Below the pieces are notes generated by a model, which was not told where the DNA came from, did not search any database, and was given only the letters and a program-made list of their open reading frames with translations. 64,000 bases of DNA from Brachypodium distachyon (taxonomy: Eukaryota; Streptophyta; Magnoliopsida; Poales; Poaceae). The stretch covers positions 31,138,914 to 31,202,913 of the forward strand of contig NC_016132.3 in the NCBI RefSeq assembly GCF_000005505.3, written 5' to 3'. This document shows positions 16,917 through 28,019 of this stretch, piece after piece (within the stretch, counting starts at the first letter, position 1; every line of letters starts with the position of its first letter). The position numbers and the translations under genes were made by a program.

Positions 16917-17576
16917 TCAGCATCGGAAGCCGAGCACGCGGCCATCGGCCGGCGAGACGCCAATGCGGCACAACTTGGCCGCCTCAACATGGTGGGTGAG
17001 CACCCCAAGCACGGTGACCTTGCCCTTCATGCGCAGCAGCGAGTCCACCTCAATCAACGGCGGCGACAGCGCTTGCTGCCTCGCCAGAGCGGCGAGAGCA
17101 GGGGACGGGCCGGAGGCGGCAACGGTGATGGTGTCCGGCTGCGCGGCGGAGGCAGAGGAGAAGGGGAATGCGGGGACGGTGAAGCTGGTGGCCATGTACT
17201 GTGTGCGGCCGCCTTCGATCTGGCCTGCGGGGATGTACATGGAGCCGACCTCGCCGCCCGCGTAGCCCACGCGGAGGGAGCTGTCGTAGTGCGCGAGCGG
17301 CGCGCGGTTGGGGTTGCGCACGGAGGCGAGCTGCTGGAAGGTGAAGGTGGCGGTGCCGTTCACGAGGGAGAAGGAAGGGAGCTGCACGGCGGTCACGGCG
17401 ATGGCGGGCGCGCGCGGGCGGAAGAGGATGAAGAGCGCGGTCGCGGCGCCGCCGGCCGCGAGGAGGAGGAAGAGCGCGGCCACGACGCAGGAGCCCACCG
17501 CGGATGAGGAGGAAGGGCGGCTGCTAGTATAGCGCGAGGCGGCGTAGTACGGCGGCGGCTCCAGCGATCTGGCCAT
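16917..17576 (-). CDS. LEA_2 / NDR1-HIN1-like membrane protein, intronless
   Basis: A single open frame encodes 219 residues. The N-terminus is a short Ser/Pro/Tyr-rich cytoplasmic tail (residues 1-28). One hydrophobic membrane segment follows at about 29-52 (SCVVAALFLLLAAGG and on). An extracytoplasmic LEA_2 beta-sandwich domain runs from about 60 to 200, with the family-typical VRNPNRAPLAHYDSSL motif near 86-101 and the later MKGKVTVLGVLTHH strand. NHL proteins sit in the plasma membrane or ER. Some act in pathogen responses and others in abiotic stress, and I cannot assign a specific role. The ATG at 17576 is the first in frame and gives a normal family length. The coding DNA is very GC-rich at its 5' end, as is common for intronless grass genes. 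A broken copy of its 5' end lies at 18797-18985. Confidence 0.85.
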   Translation of the reverse strand: MARSLEPPPYYAASRYTSSRPSSSSAVGSCVVAALFLLLAAGGAATALFILFRPRAPAIAVTAVQLPSFSLVNGTATFTFQQLASVRNPNRAPLAHYDSSLRVGYAGGEVGSMYIPAGQIEGGRTQYMATSFTVPAFPFSSASAAQPDTITVAASGPSPALAALARQQALSPPLIEVDSLLRMKGKVTVLGVLTHHVEAAKLCRIGVSPADGRVLGFRC

Positions 17577-17764
17577 GGCGACAGAGAATCTTGGTTGTTG
17601 TTTGTGGCGAGGGGCGAGTGGAGCAGGTAGTCTCGGGGTTTGGTACTCACTCTACAGATACGGACGGAGTTGTCAGAGACACGCGACCGGAAGAGAAGGG
17701 AGCGAGGTTGCATGTTCTGCGCTGCCGTAGCGTAGACTGCCGTTCATTTTAATTTTTCCTAAGA

Positions 17765-17882
17765 TGTTGTCTCCGATTCTAAATTGTTGTCAAAATATTA
17801 CATGTACGTATCTAGATCTTTTTAAAAATAAATATATCCATATTTAAGAAAATTTAAGTCAAGAATCTGGCTCAGAGGGAGT
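17765..17882. repeat. Decayed Stowaway-like MITE
   Basis: TGTCTCCGATTCTAAATTG on the left and CTCAGAGGGAGTAA on the right are degraded Stowaway ends around an AT-rich core, just upstream of the LEA_2 gene. Confidence 0.45.
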
Positions 17883-18796
17883 AAAAAACTATTGCAAGGA
17901 CAACAAATATATTGATTTGAAACTTCAAATTATAATTTCAATGTGTGAATTCTATTTTTTTATCCTTTACGTTCACTTGTTTGACACAATCTATCATATT
18001 TAATATGATTTTCCAAACTTATCTCATTTAAGCAAACTTGTGACACAGATTATCCCGCCTAATGTTTTTCCTCATTTCCCAAAATCATGAGGCGTGTGTC
18101 TTCCCGGCAGGCTGGACGAACTGGACTGCTCGCTTGCGTCGGAGGCCTTCCTTTCTCAGCTGCGTTGGCCCTTGTCTGCACGACACACGCGGGGCTCATT
18201 CGTCTCGTCAGCTCCTTCATCTCCTCGCCAGCGCCACCTGGCTTGATGAGTAAATGGACACATGCAACATGCTCCACCTCGACATCGCTACCATTGAGGG
18301 ATGATCTGCCTCCATCGCACGGGTCGTGTCGCTCGTCCAGACCGCATCAACGCCCACCCCAGCCCTCACTTCTCTAGCTAGATGCGCCCAGCTCCAATGC
18401 ATGCATTTCTTCTTATCATATTCCTCTTTGCTCCTGCACCACCAGATTGAGCTAGAAAATTCGATCAACATGCATAGCATCATGGCAAAACAAAATTCAA
18501 AGAGGAGGACAATCTCTCGGCCTCTGCATCGATCAATGCACACAACCATAATGTTATTAAAAAAATCATTCAATATACAAGTCCCTGGATTACAACTCAA
18601 ATGAAGAACGAGCTTAAACAAATCAGCCACATTCAAGCCTATGAACCACGCACCACACAAACCGGTTGAAGAACTAATGTGCTACTGTCTCCAATCGATT
18701 ATACCCAGATTCCATAAACCCTTGCACACCATGTGACACTGAAAAACAATTGCCGGATGGTTTCATCATGATAAACAAAGACACACGAAGCGGTTT
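17883..18796. other. Intergenic stretch without a recognised gene
   Basis: A minus-strand frame of 147 codons (18217-18660) and several overlapping frames exist, but none resembles a known protein and their composition is mixed. I see no clear terminal repeats. The stretch separates the LEA_2 gene from the duplicated fragment of its 5' end. Confidence 0.4.
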
Positions 18797-18985
18797 TGTA
18801 CTGCGGCCATTCCAGCAATCTGGCCACGACGAGAGCGAATCTTGGCGGTTCTTTGTGGCGAGGGAGGAGTGGACGATTTTCTCTCGTAGTTTGGTAATAC
18901 TACTCACTCTACGGAGTTGTCGGAGACACACAATGTAAAGACACGGGAGCGGCATGCTTCTGTCGCCGTAGACTGCGGATTTAAT
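18797..18985 (-). pseudogene. Duplicated 5' end of the neighbouring LEA_2 gene, start codon lost
   Basis: Shared words with 17545-17750 occur in the same order and strand: CCAGC(A/G)ATCTGGCCA, GAATCTTGG, TTTGTGGCGAGGG, TACTCACTCTAC, GGAGTTGTC(A/G)GAGACAC, GCCGTAG and GTAGACTGC. In the parent gene these cover the first codons and the 5' UTR. At the start-codon position the parent has CAT (ATG on the minus strand) and this copy has CAC. The rest of the coding region is absent. It is a partial tandem duplicate, decayed and non-coding. Confidence 0.75.
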
Positions 18986-19679
18986 GTAAAAATGTTGGAA
19001 GGGCAACATATTTTACTTTTCAAATTATACTTTAAAAGTAAAGAGAACCATATCCAAATTTCGATCCATAGGACCCACATGAGCTAGTTACGGTGGTACA
19101 GGTGAGCGTGGGCCACTCGTGAAGTACAACGTCAGCCTCATCGACGGCAAGTCACGCCCCACGCGTTCAGGGGCGGGGTGTGGTGCCACCAGGTGACGTA
19201 CTTTGGGGAAAATAGGCTTGATGTGTGTGCATGAAATTATTTGGAAGTTTTGACCACAAATTATTTTCTTTGATTTGGGCCTCTCGATGCAGTTGTTGCC
19301 CACACGCTTTTCTTTGATCAAGGCTTCGATCACGAATTATTTCACTAATATATAATTATACATATAATTGATATCATTGTATTTGTATTCATATTCAGAA
19401 GTATTTGCTTATGTTTATGATTTCGATCACATTTGTCACATATTAATAAAATAGTTTTGTTAAAATCTTGTTAAACCTAATATGCTCATTAAATTATTGG
19501 ACGGATTATACTATTTCCGGATCTATGTTACTTATCTCAAATTTGTCCAAATATGAATAAATCTATGTTTAAAAAATGTTTAGATTATAATATTCAAAAG
19601 ATTATAATATCTAGAAAAATGATATGGGTCGGAGAAAGCAGTGGGTCGCTAATAATCACACACGCCCACCTGGCAGTTT
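18986..19679. other. AT-rich intergenic stretch
   Basis: No gene is seen. A degraded Stowaway-like core (about 19500-19640; CTCAAATTTGTCCAAATATG) resembles the intact MITE at 22696-22804. Confidence 0.4.
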
Positions 19680-20640
19680 CGGTGATCCACGGATCCTGCG
19701 GCTAGGTACTGCTCAATTGTTTTGGAGTTGAGCCTTCCTCCGCTCTCTCTCTCTCCCTCCTTGTTTTCGCCACCGAAGCAAGCTAAGTTTCCTGGCGATT
19801 TAAGTCAGCGAAATATTCACGGGTGGTCTGGAGTTTGGCATCCAAGCACGCGCGTCCTGGGGAACCGCTCTTTCTCGTTCGTTGGATTATTTTCTCCGAT
19901 TTTCCTGTTGCTATTTTGGTGATTTTAGTGGCCAGATTGGGGGTTTTGGGTGATGTGGTATTTGTAGTCAAGGTTATTGTTTGAATCGAGCAAGAGGAAG
20001 GAGTCTCGAGCGTTTTGTGCGCCGTTTTGGTGATGGATGTGTAGCCTGGTTTTGGTATTCAACTTGGCTTGGTCAGTCAGTTCGTCGCCTCAATCAAATC
20101 TGTACAGGAAGGAAAGAAGGAGGTAAGCAGGGATGTGGTGTACAGTTTGCGATAGTTTAGAGAAGCAGAATTCTCTGGTTTCTAAATGGATTTTCCCTTT
20201 CTAAATCCTCTCACGCTTCAGTTTATTATAAACTGTTGATTTGGACCGGTCGGGAACGTACAGAATGTGGTAGGGGTAGTCGTCACTAGCTTATTTTGGC
20301 ATGGTTATTTCACTTATCTGGGTATGTTTTGGGGCGACGGTTCGTTCTAGGGGTGGTACCTGACCCTTGATCTGTGTTGTCTGGGAGTAAAAAGAGTAGA
20401 TTATGTGTGTTTATTTGAGCAAGTTCAGTAGAGAATGTGTGTTGGTTGGTAGTAAGGAGGGTAGATAATGTGTGTTTGTTGGAGGAAGGACAGCTTGACT
20501 CTCTTTCATTAAACTCAAAGCAATCTTTTTTCGTGTAATGACACTGACAATGTGTAATCTATTGGTTTTTTTAGTGAATCGGGAGAGGAGGCCTCTACTT
20601 AACTGTATATAAAACATAGATCAAGAGTTTTCATGTATAA
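19680..20640 (+). other. Orphan leader-like stretch (possible 5' UTR and first intron of a lost gene)
   Basis: The stretch begins with a CT-rich leader (CTCTCTCTCTCTCCCTCC at about 19744-19761), is T/G-rich afterwards like a plant first intron, and has a donor-like AAGGAG|GTAAGC near 20121. No coding exon follows: from about 20650 the sequence is a minus-strand LINE. No homology was recognised; this is inference from composition and splice-like words. Confidence 0.3.
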
Positions 20641-20649
20641 GCTGGCAGG

Positions 20650-22560
20650 AGAATAGAGAGGGGAGGATGTTACATCAGGGGGAGGAGAAGGCTCTGATTA
20701 CAGAACGAATGATCAGATGATCAAACGATGAGAGGATTAAGAAAGCAAAAACTTAGTCAGGCCAAGAGTCAATCCAGCTAAGAGCTGAGTGCTTTCCAGA
20801 CTTGTTCATACGAGCAGACCAAAGCTTCAGAGTATCGGAAGAAAAGCGTGCTACCAACTGAACAGGGATGTTTTTGTTATTGAAGACTTTGCGACTTTGA
20901 GCCAGCCAGATTTTCCAAAGCACTGCAATCAGGACTGAATCCCAAGCTGGTCTCGTTTCTGAATTGGGAGACTCGTTTTGTGTGATGTAAAAAGATCCTC
21001 AATCTGCCTGATTCCAACTGTAGAAATACCCAAAGAGTGCAGGATAGTGACTGAATGGGGATAGAAAAGCACCAAATGATTCACCCTCTCTGCCCGTTGG
21101 ACAACCAAAACGACATCCATCAGACTTAACAACATTCTGTTTGAAGAGCCGAGCTCTGACTTTGATTCTTTGTCTAACCAGCAGAGCAGCCACGCAAATT
21201 TTTTTCTCTTGGGAGCAGAACAACTCCAAATTGCTTCAGAAGCTTGATCAAAGATTCCCCGAAAATTGGTAAGGTGATACAGGTTTCTCACCGAGAAGTG
21301 TTGAGAGGGATTGAACTTCCAAAACCTCTCATCAGGGCAGTCGACCAAAGTAGGTATAGATGTAAGGAGGTCGATGAGAGCAGTCCTTTCACAGTTTGCT
21401 CTTGCGGATGTCAGGTGTTGAAAAGGGGCAACACCCAAGTGCCAGTCATAAAACAATCAGCGACCGAGATATTAGGTCGCAAAGCCTGTGGGAATAAAGC
21501 TGGGAAGGCAGAAACAAGCAATGTACAACTGAGCCAATTGTCTTGGCAAAAAGACACAGCATTACGGTTTTGCAAGCCGAACTGAAGTCACTGATCTATA
21601 TAGCTGAATATAGGAACTCAGGTGCTTCCAGACATTCGTTCTAGTGAATCGAGATCCCCAACATCCTTCCTTTGATAGTACGAATCCAGATAGCCCAAGA
21701 AGAGGTTGGATTCGTAAAAAACCGGTGGCCAAATTTGTACAGAAGACAGAATTTCAGGTTCTTAATATTAAGACCTCCTTCATGAAAGGGTTTGCAAACC
21801 CTATCCCATGCCACCAAACAGTCGTTGCCAGAAGACCTATTAGAACCTTTCCAAAGAAAAGATCTCAGGAGATTGTCAATTTTGTTGACCAACCATTTTG
21901 GTAGTCTTAAGTGACAAAATATGTTGGAAGGGCGGACAGAACTGAATTTGTAAGCACCCCCCCTTGACAAAATTTATGGAGGAGGAGGATAGAGGTCTGC
22001 CAACTGCCAGGATCACCGGAAGATATGCCTGGTCCGGATCACCTTTAAGAACTTTCAACGTATCATCAGCATATTCAGCACTGGGCAAGGAAAATCTTCC
22101 ATAAGGCCTAATTCGGTTACGCCCACCCCGGCGAGGATCAACAGGGAAAACTAAAATTCCAGTTCAACTTCTGTAAAATCCCTCTCAATCCCCACTGGTA
22201 CTGTTGCAACCGAACAAGCCCTAATGGGATGTTGTAGTCTTTTCTCAAGAGCAAACGATTTAACAGATTGTTGAAGCACATCAATCAACAAACAAAAGAG
22301 TAAAGGGGAAAGGGGAACGTGGCACTCTGTTGAGAACAACTGCAGTCTTGGAAGAGGTAAACAACCCTTTAATCCAACTGATCCATCTATCATCGAAAAC
22401 TCTGGTAGAAAGGATTTTGAAAAAGGCATCCCAAGCGATAGTGTCAAAAGCTTTACTGAATTCTAGCTTAAGAAAAATAGGTTTCTTCTCTCTAGTTTTG
22501 CAAGCCTGAACCAAATCCATAGCATTTTTTTTTCCCGAAAAGGAGGGAAATCTATAGCAT
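20650..22560 (-). mobile_element. Truncated, decayed LINE (non-LTR retrotransposon)
   Basis: Minus-strand frames in series give the reverse transcriptase and its C-terminal zinc domain. At about 22440-22520 is FLKLEFSKAFDTIAWDAFF. At about 22230-22310 is SPLLFCLLIDVLQQSV. The catalytic box YADDT is near 22058-22072. A segment at about 21640-21970 has NKIDNLLRSFLWKGSN and VCKPFHEGGLNIKNL. A zf-RVT-like end at about 20930-21310 has HFSVRNLYHLT and then CSAPKRKKFAWLL. The segments are in different frames with several breaks. The N-terminal endonuclease is missing, as is usual for a 5'-truncated LINE. No clear poly-A tail is visible. Confidence 0.8.
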
Positions 22561-22695
22561 ATAGAAAGTTGTCAGGTGGAAATGCCATTGATCTTTGAAA
22601 GTTTGAACCAGATGTTCAAAAGTGCATGCCGTTTTACTTTGGGGGATCTGCACAGAGCGTTTTGCATTTCCTATTAAGAAAATGCATAAAATGTA

Positions 22696-22804
22696 CTCCC
22701 TCCGTTCCTTCTTGTCTCAAATTTGACCAAAAATGAATGTATTTATTCATAAAAAGTGTCTAGATACATGTAATATTTCGACAAAAATTATAGAACGGAG
22801 GGAG
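22696..22804. repeat. Stowaway MITE, 109 bp, with TA target duplication
   Basis: The left end CTCCCTCCGTTCC and right end GAACGGAGGGAG are inverted repeats, flanked by TA at 22694-22695 and 22805-22806. The core contains CTCAAATTTGACCAAAAATG. Confidence 0.9.
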
Positions 22805-22806
22805 TA

Positions 22807-23130
22807 GTTATATTCAGAAAAATTCTCATCAAAACAAGATATAATTTTTAAAATATTTTGGAGAAAAATCTTCAGAATGCCTTAAAAAAGAGAGGAAAAA
22901 CCCAGTAAAAAAAGAAAAGGAATATCAATTACAAAGAAAATGCTCAACCTTGATGAAGTACTTAACATTATTCAGAAGTTCGGAAGAAATAATCCATTAC
23001 ATAATTCGAGATTCAATAAAACTATAATAACTCTGTCATCATCATCACCAAAATCTTGTAACTGAAAATAAAATGTCCATAATTTATTCTGTCGAAAAAA
23101 CTATAATGGGATGCATGGGCACCGGATATA
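22807..23130. other. AT-rich spacer, no gene
   Basis: Adenine-rich and without frames of interest. It lies between two MITEs in the 3' flank of the HD-ZIP IV gene. Confidence 0.5.
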
Positions 23131-23207
23131 CTCCATCCGATCCAAAATAAGTGTCTTGGACTTAGTACAGACTAAGTCCAAGACACTTATTATTGGATCG
23201 GAGGGAG
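23131..23207. repeat. Stowaway MITE, 77 bp, near-perfect palindrome
   Basis: CTCCATCCGATCCAAAATAA and its near-exact complement enclose a core in which AAGTGTCTTGGACTTAGT is repeated inverted. TA flanks both ends (23129-23130, 23208-23209). The ends lie only 67 bp from the HD-ZIP IV stop codon, so it is probably transcribed in that gene's 3' UTR and could fold into a long hairpin. Confidence 0.9.
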
Positions 23208-23273
23208 TATGAGCCAGCATGTTAACTCTTTACTGGATATGTGATCGGCCCATGCAATCGTCTCGCTTGGGCA

Positions 23274-26200
23274 TCAGGCAGGGACTACGAGCTTGGCCTG
23301 GACAGCATCCTTGATCTTCTTGATTGCATGGCAGAAGAGGTTCCCAATATCATCCATGAGCCCTATGGCGACGCTCTGCTGCAGGGGGGCGCTCAACTCT
23401 GTCTGGTACAGAGCAGAAACAATCGAGCCGGCACAGGTAGCAGAGACGCCGGCGCTGGAGGAGGAACCGGCAGAAATTGTTTGCACAGATTGCTGACCTT
23501 GGCCATCAGGGAGGACGATGAACCCACAAGGTGAGAGGGAGAACGAGGTGTGGCCTCCACCGTTCATGACTTGATGCATGGATTGCTTATCAATTGGAGC
23601 ATAGGCCATGAACATGCAGGATGCGTCAGCATATGCCTCTTGCAGGATCAGCTTGTCGTTCTTGTTGGTGGTTCCATTATAGACCTATAAAGATTTGGAC
23701 AAAACATTGACAATCATCAGGGATTTGTGACGAGGAAGAAATAATGTGGTCAGAATTAAGCAGCAGAGCAGAGTAGCAGCCAAACTTACACTGGGGCGGA
23801 GGACAGAAACTGAGTTGCCATAGAGCTGGCCAGTGGCAACACAGGCCACCTCTTTCATGGGTCCACTGCTGGCAAGACTGTCCCACTCCCCGCGACGGCT
23901 CCCGTCGCAGAGGTAGTGGAACACGCGCCCTGCCGGCACACCGGGGAGCCACACCGTGGTGGTGGCGCTAAGAACCCCTTGATGATCCAGAGTCACAAAA
24001 TGCACAGCCAACTCAAACCTCTCAGAGCCAACGCCAATGCCACCGTTCCAGTCATTCCATGGCTGGCCTGCTGGGAGGCCGCACATGGCCACATAGAAGT
24101 TCATTGTCATCCGCTGCGCAAGCTCCAAGATACCCTTCTTTCCCGCTGGCTTCATAGCAGCGCCTGGATGTTTCAAAATCGATAGACATATATTACATCA
24201 CCATTCAGAATTTGGGCCAAATGCATGAAGAATCTGGTTTATGAACTCACCGGTGTTATTGAGGTTCAGAACAAGATCAGAGCGCAGAACGGCAAAGTAT
24301 TCACTCTGCCTCTGCAGTGATGCAAGCCAGCGTCGAGCGCCAAATGCCTGGCCAGAGCGGAGCAGCGGATGGAACAACGGCTGTATGTTGCTCTCATCGT
24401 ACTCAGCATGTACGATACATGTGACCTGAAATTAATGTACAACATCCATGGAGGGCTTGATAACAAGAATTTACAATGAAATGCAATTTGCTAAAGTATG
24501 TAGTGTCGCATGCAGACTACGTACCTTGCAGTGGCCATCGTCCATTTCCTCAATAATGCATCCACTTGGCAGCAGCCTGTAGGCAGTGTACATCGTAGGC
24601 AAAGCAGCAGCGGTCTGGTAGAGGTCAAGTGTCTTTTCATCGTTGTGCCCAATAAATCCATCTACGGACACATCCACCACGGCCCATAATCTTGGCTGGA
24701 GCCGCATGCATTGCCTCATGAACCTCACCCTGACCACTGGCGCCCTCGGTGCCAGCACCTTCAGCTCTGCGCTCATCTGGACCTGCACCACAGATTTAGG
24801 GATACAACACATCCATCACCAGCTATAAAACCAATAGTGGGATTAATGAAATACACAAAAACAGTACATAATGTGTTTCTGACCGAAAACTGTATGAGCG
24901 GCTCATATGACGTGTTGAGTCAGACAATATATGGTAATATGGAACGTTGAAGCTCACCAGTTGGACCAGCCTAGGCTGCGAAGCACTGCTATTGATGATG
25001 GCGCTGCTGGTTACACCTGCCACAATAATGCCTGGGAACATCTCAGACCAGCGAGCCTGCAAAGATATATGCAACTATGAGCATTCCTAGCTACCTGGAG
25101 CACAAAAGAGTGTATGGTTACTGGGACAAAGCTAGTGTGTACGTACCGGATCCATGAAGATGCTAGTGAGGTCGGCAGCGTTGCCCAACACGATGCCGGT
25201 TGTCCTGGTGCCATCCACAGCAAACCCCTTGGGACAGATCCCGAGGATGCCCGGGTAAGTGGCATTCTTGTAGGCCTGGTTGTTGAGCACATCTCCATCC
25301 GAGGTCCTCAGCCACATAGGTTCATTCATGCTCGCAATCATCTTGAATTCCTCACAAGCACCGATGAGATGATCAAGAAGTGTGATCTGGCTGGCAGCAA
25401 TGCTTCTGGCTGCAGAAGACATGGACGGTGCAGGCACAGCGGCAGCAGGGTTGATCACCAAGGGGCGGCCGCCATTGTTGAGGCCGTAGGGGCTATAAGC
25501 AGCAGGCAAGGCCCCTTCTTCTGCTGCAGCAGCAGCATCATCAACATCCTTTCCGGTCAAAACGCTGACGAACACCTTGGTACGCATGAGTTGGTCCTTG
25601 AGCATTGCGTTCTCCATGCGCAGGCGCTGCTTCTCTGGGGTGTCCCTGCAGTCATGAATGTGCATCCTTGGGCCTCCACAGCCGATGCATGTCCTGCTCT
25701 GTATTTCCGCCTTCATGGCTTTGTTCTCAGCTAGCAGCATCTCGTTCTCTTCCCTCAACTTCTTACCCTCCTGCTGCTCCATCTTGTTCTGTGTTTAGCA
25801 ATTCAAGTTGTCAGTACTCAGTAGTAACTAATGTAACCCACAGAATGACACTTCATGCAAACCATTATAGCATTGTGGAAACAAATGGTATGTCTATATA
25901 CGTACCTTCTTTGCGGAGCGCCTGTTTTGGAACCAGAACTTGACCTGCAGCAATCCCATGCCAAGCCGCTTGCTTAGGTCCAGCCGGAGTTGCTCATCTG
26001 GATGGGGGCATTGCTGGAACACACTGCAAAAAAATAAAAAAATAAATTAGAATGGATTTAGTTCATGTACTCTTAAAAAATGTAGCTAGATGGTTCAATT
26101 GTGTATTCTTACGCTTCAAGTTGTTGGATTTGCTCTCTGCGATGGCGCTTGGAACTCCTTGGTGCTGTCCTCCCAGCAGCAGCAGCACCACCACCACCAG

Positions 26201-26354
26201 CGTTGCTGTCTTCATTTGCAGCAGCTGCGTTAGCATCATCATCAGTGTTGGGTTCATACGACACACCATCAGTCTCATCGCCAAGGTTATTGTCGTCGCT
26301 GAAGTCAAGTTCGATGTTGTGATCGCTGCTGCCTTGCTGCCCTTCTCCGTCCAT
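23274..26354 (-). CDS. Class IV HD-ZIP (homeodomain-START) transcription factor, 8 coding exons
   Basis: Coding exons on the minus strand: 26354-26113, 26023-25906, 25788-25147, 25056-24958, 24782-24525, 24425-24251, 24163-23790, 23684-23274. They total 2319 bases, or 772 residues, typical for this class. An acidic, Asn/Ala/Gly-rich N-terminus precedes the homeodomain (about residues 68-120), whose helix 3 reads QVKFWFQNRRSAKK. A zipper-loop-zipper coiled coil follows with the class IV CIGCGG...HDC loop cysteines. A START domain spans roughly 220-450 and a conserved C-terminal domain ends near VVPA. All introns are GT-AG. The ATG at 26354 (GCCATGG context) is the first in frame. HD-ZIP IV proteins act in the nucleus, mostly in epidermal cells, binding L1-box sequences. 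Odd point: the homeodomain N-terminal arm looks shortened. I do not assign a ROC/TF1 number. Confidence 0.93.
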
Positions 26355-27999
26355 GGCCGCCGGAGACACCTAAACCTGTTGTCCATACATAAGTTTCCAA
26401 ATATACATATATTATACAGTTTTGATTCCCAATGTATAGCGTAAGTTAAGTAGCAGTAAAAAAAAACGAAATAGCGTTAAGAAAAAGCTGCCTCCGCTCC
26501 TCCCCAGCGGTCGAGACGGGCTCCTTCTGTAGGCCACGACCGCTCATCCCTCAGTGGCCATCCGAGATCTTGCCCGCTAACCGTGGCTGCTCCTCTCCGA
26601 CGGCCGAGTGGGCTTGCTATGTGTTTTTTTCCCTTTTCCTGTGCATGCTATGTGTTTGATCTGTGTATTTTTGAAAGTTCATCCAAAAGATAGAAAGTTG
26701 AATGAAAAATTAAAAGTTCTTCCAATTTGTTTGGAAGTTTTTATTAAAAAACTGAATGTTCAGAAGACCAAAAGTTTGATAAAAGTAAAAGTTGAGAAAT
26801 TTGTGAAAACTGAAAGGTGAGAAATGTAAAAGTTGAGAAACAAAAGATGAGAGGATGAAAAATAAAAAGTAATTTGAGAAAACAAAAGGTGCGACGACGA
26901 AACATAGAAAGTTGAAAAAGCCAAAGAAAAATCGATGGCATGTCTCAAAGAGGAAAAGAAGAAGGCCGGGGTAGCACCTAGAACCTGGCGGAATCAATCG
27001 TGCAGAAGCATCCTTGTGTTTACAAAATCAAATTGCTTGAAGAGTATAATATGCATGCAAAAATAGATAATACATTGTAGGTAAATGTTTTCCACAGAAA
27101 AAAAAGAGTTCACCTTCTCCATTTTAAGAAATGTATATGCTTGTGTACAAAATTAAGAAACTATCTTGTCGATTTGGGAAGTGGTAACACAATACATACC
27201 AAGAATACAATGATGTTGCTTCTACAAAAAGATAGGAATACCCAAACAGAAAAAAGAAAGACCGTGAACTATCTATGTTAGTCATATTAGTAAAATCTTT
27301 TTGATCCGTCGTAGCTCCCACAGTAGACAGGATGGAAGCAAGATCTTCTCTGAGAGAGCAAACTTTTGGTAGTCAATATTTTCCGTAAAAAAACTCAAAC
27401 AGCATCACACATTTTTTTATGTGTATATTAATAAAAAGGTATCGCTTTAAACATGATGAAACTCAAACAATATCACCAAAAGACATTCTGATGAGTATGC
27501 AAGTCAAACATTTTTTTCACTATCCATTCTAGTAAAGAAAACCTCAAAGAATGTCAACCAAAGACAATGTAAATAAAAAACTTCTGTTCATTTTTACATT
27601 CTCAAAAATATGCAAGGATAACCATGTGATGTTGACTCCTAGTAATGCAAGGCAATGACGAAACAACGAAAATTTATTGCATATGCATAATAATTCAATT
27701 AGATCAGTGCGATCTATATCCAGAATAACACACGGGATGCTACATGTTGTATCTGATTTAAACTTTATCACAGAGACTACATATTTCCAACAACGCGTAG
27801 GATTCTACTTGTTCCCGAGTATCCACGCTAAAGTAATGTTAATGGTGCATGAACATCTAAACTTCATAGGATTTGAATAGGTAAAGACAATAGTTGACAC
27901 CATAGAAATACCTTTGACTCAATCGTTGTCTCCCGCACAGAGACGCCACAAGCTACGAAGGCTGGAAGACTCTCAATCTGTAGCAACGCAAAACACGGG
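26355..27999 (-). other. 5' UTR region of the HD-ZIP IV gene with a probable long leader intron
   Basis: On the minus strand an acceptor (GGACAACAG, ending about 26379) lies 24 bp before the ATG. A donor-like AAAG|GTATTTC near 27913 could end a non-coding first exon that starts near 27985. Class IV HD-ZIP genes often have a 5' UTR intron. Within it, 26460-26620 is an unusual GC-rich block, and 26650-26960 is a purine-rich run of AAAAGTTGA-like words. No other gene was seen. Confidence 0.45.
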
Positions 28000-28007
28000 T
28001 GGCCAAC

Positions 28008-28015
28008 ATTTATAG
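28008..28015 (-). promoter_or_regulatory. Probable TATA box of the HD-ZIP IV gene
   Basis: The minus strand reads CCTATAAATG in a locally GC-rich context, followed about 25-30 bp downstream by a leader-like stretch (GCTACAGATTGAGAG) and then the proposed leader intron. No other gene on the minus strand lies downstream of it. Confidence 0.45.
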
Positions 28016-28019
28016 GCGA

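Noticed and set aside
16869..17507. 212-codon plus-strand frame over the LEA_2 gene
   Set aside because: It is the antisense shadow of a GC-rich coding sequence. It is Gly/Arg/His-rich with no family resemblance, while the minus strand gives a clear LEA_2 protein.
25114..25734. 206-codon plus-strand frame over the HD-ZIP IV gene
   Set aside because: Antisense shadow of exon 3; the minus strand encodes the zipper and START regions with proper splice sites.
26355..26369. Upstream GTG as start of the HD-ZIP IV protein
   Set aside because: Eukaryotic nuclear genes use ATG; the in-frame ATG at 26354 has a good GCCATGG context.
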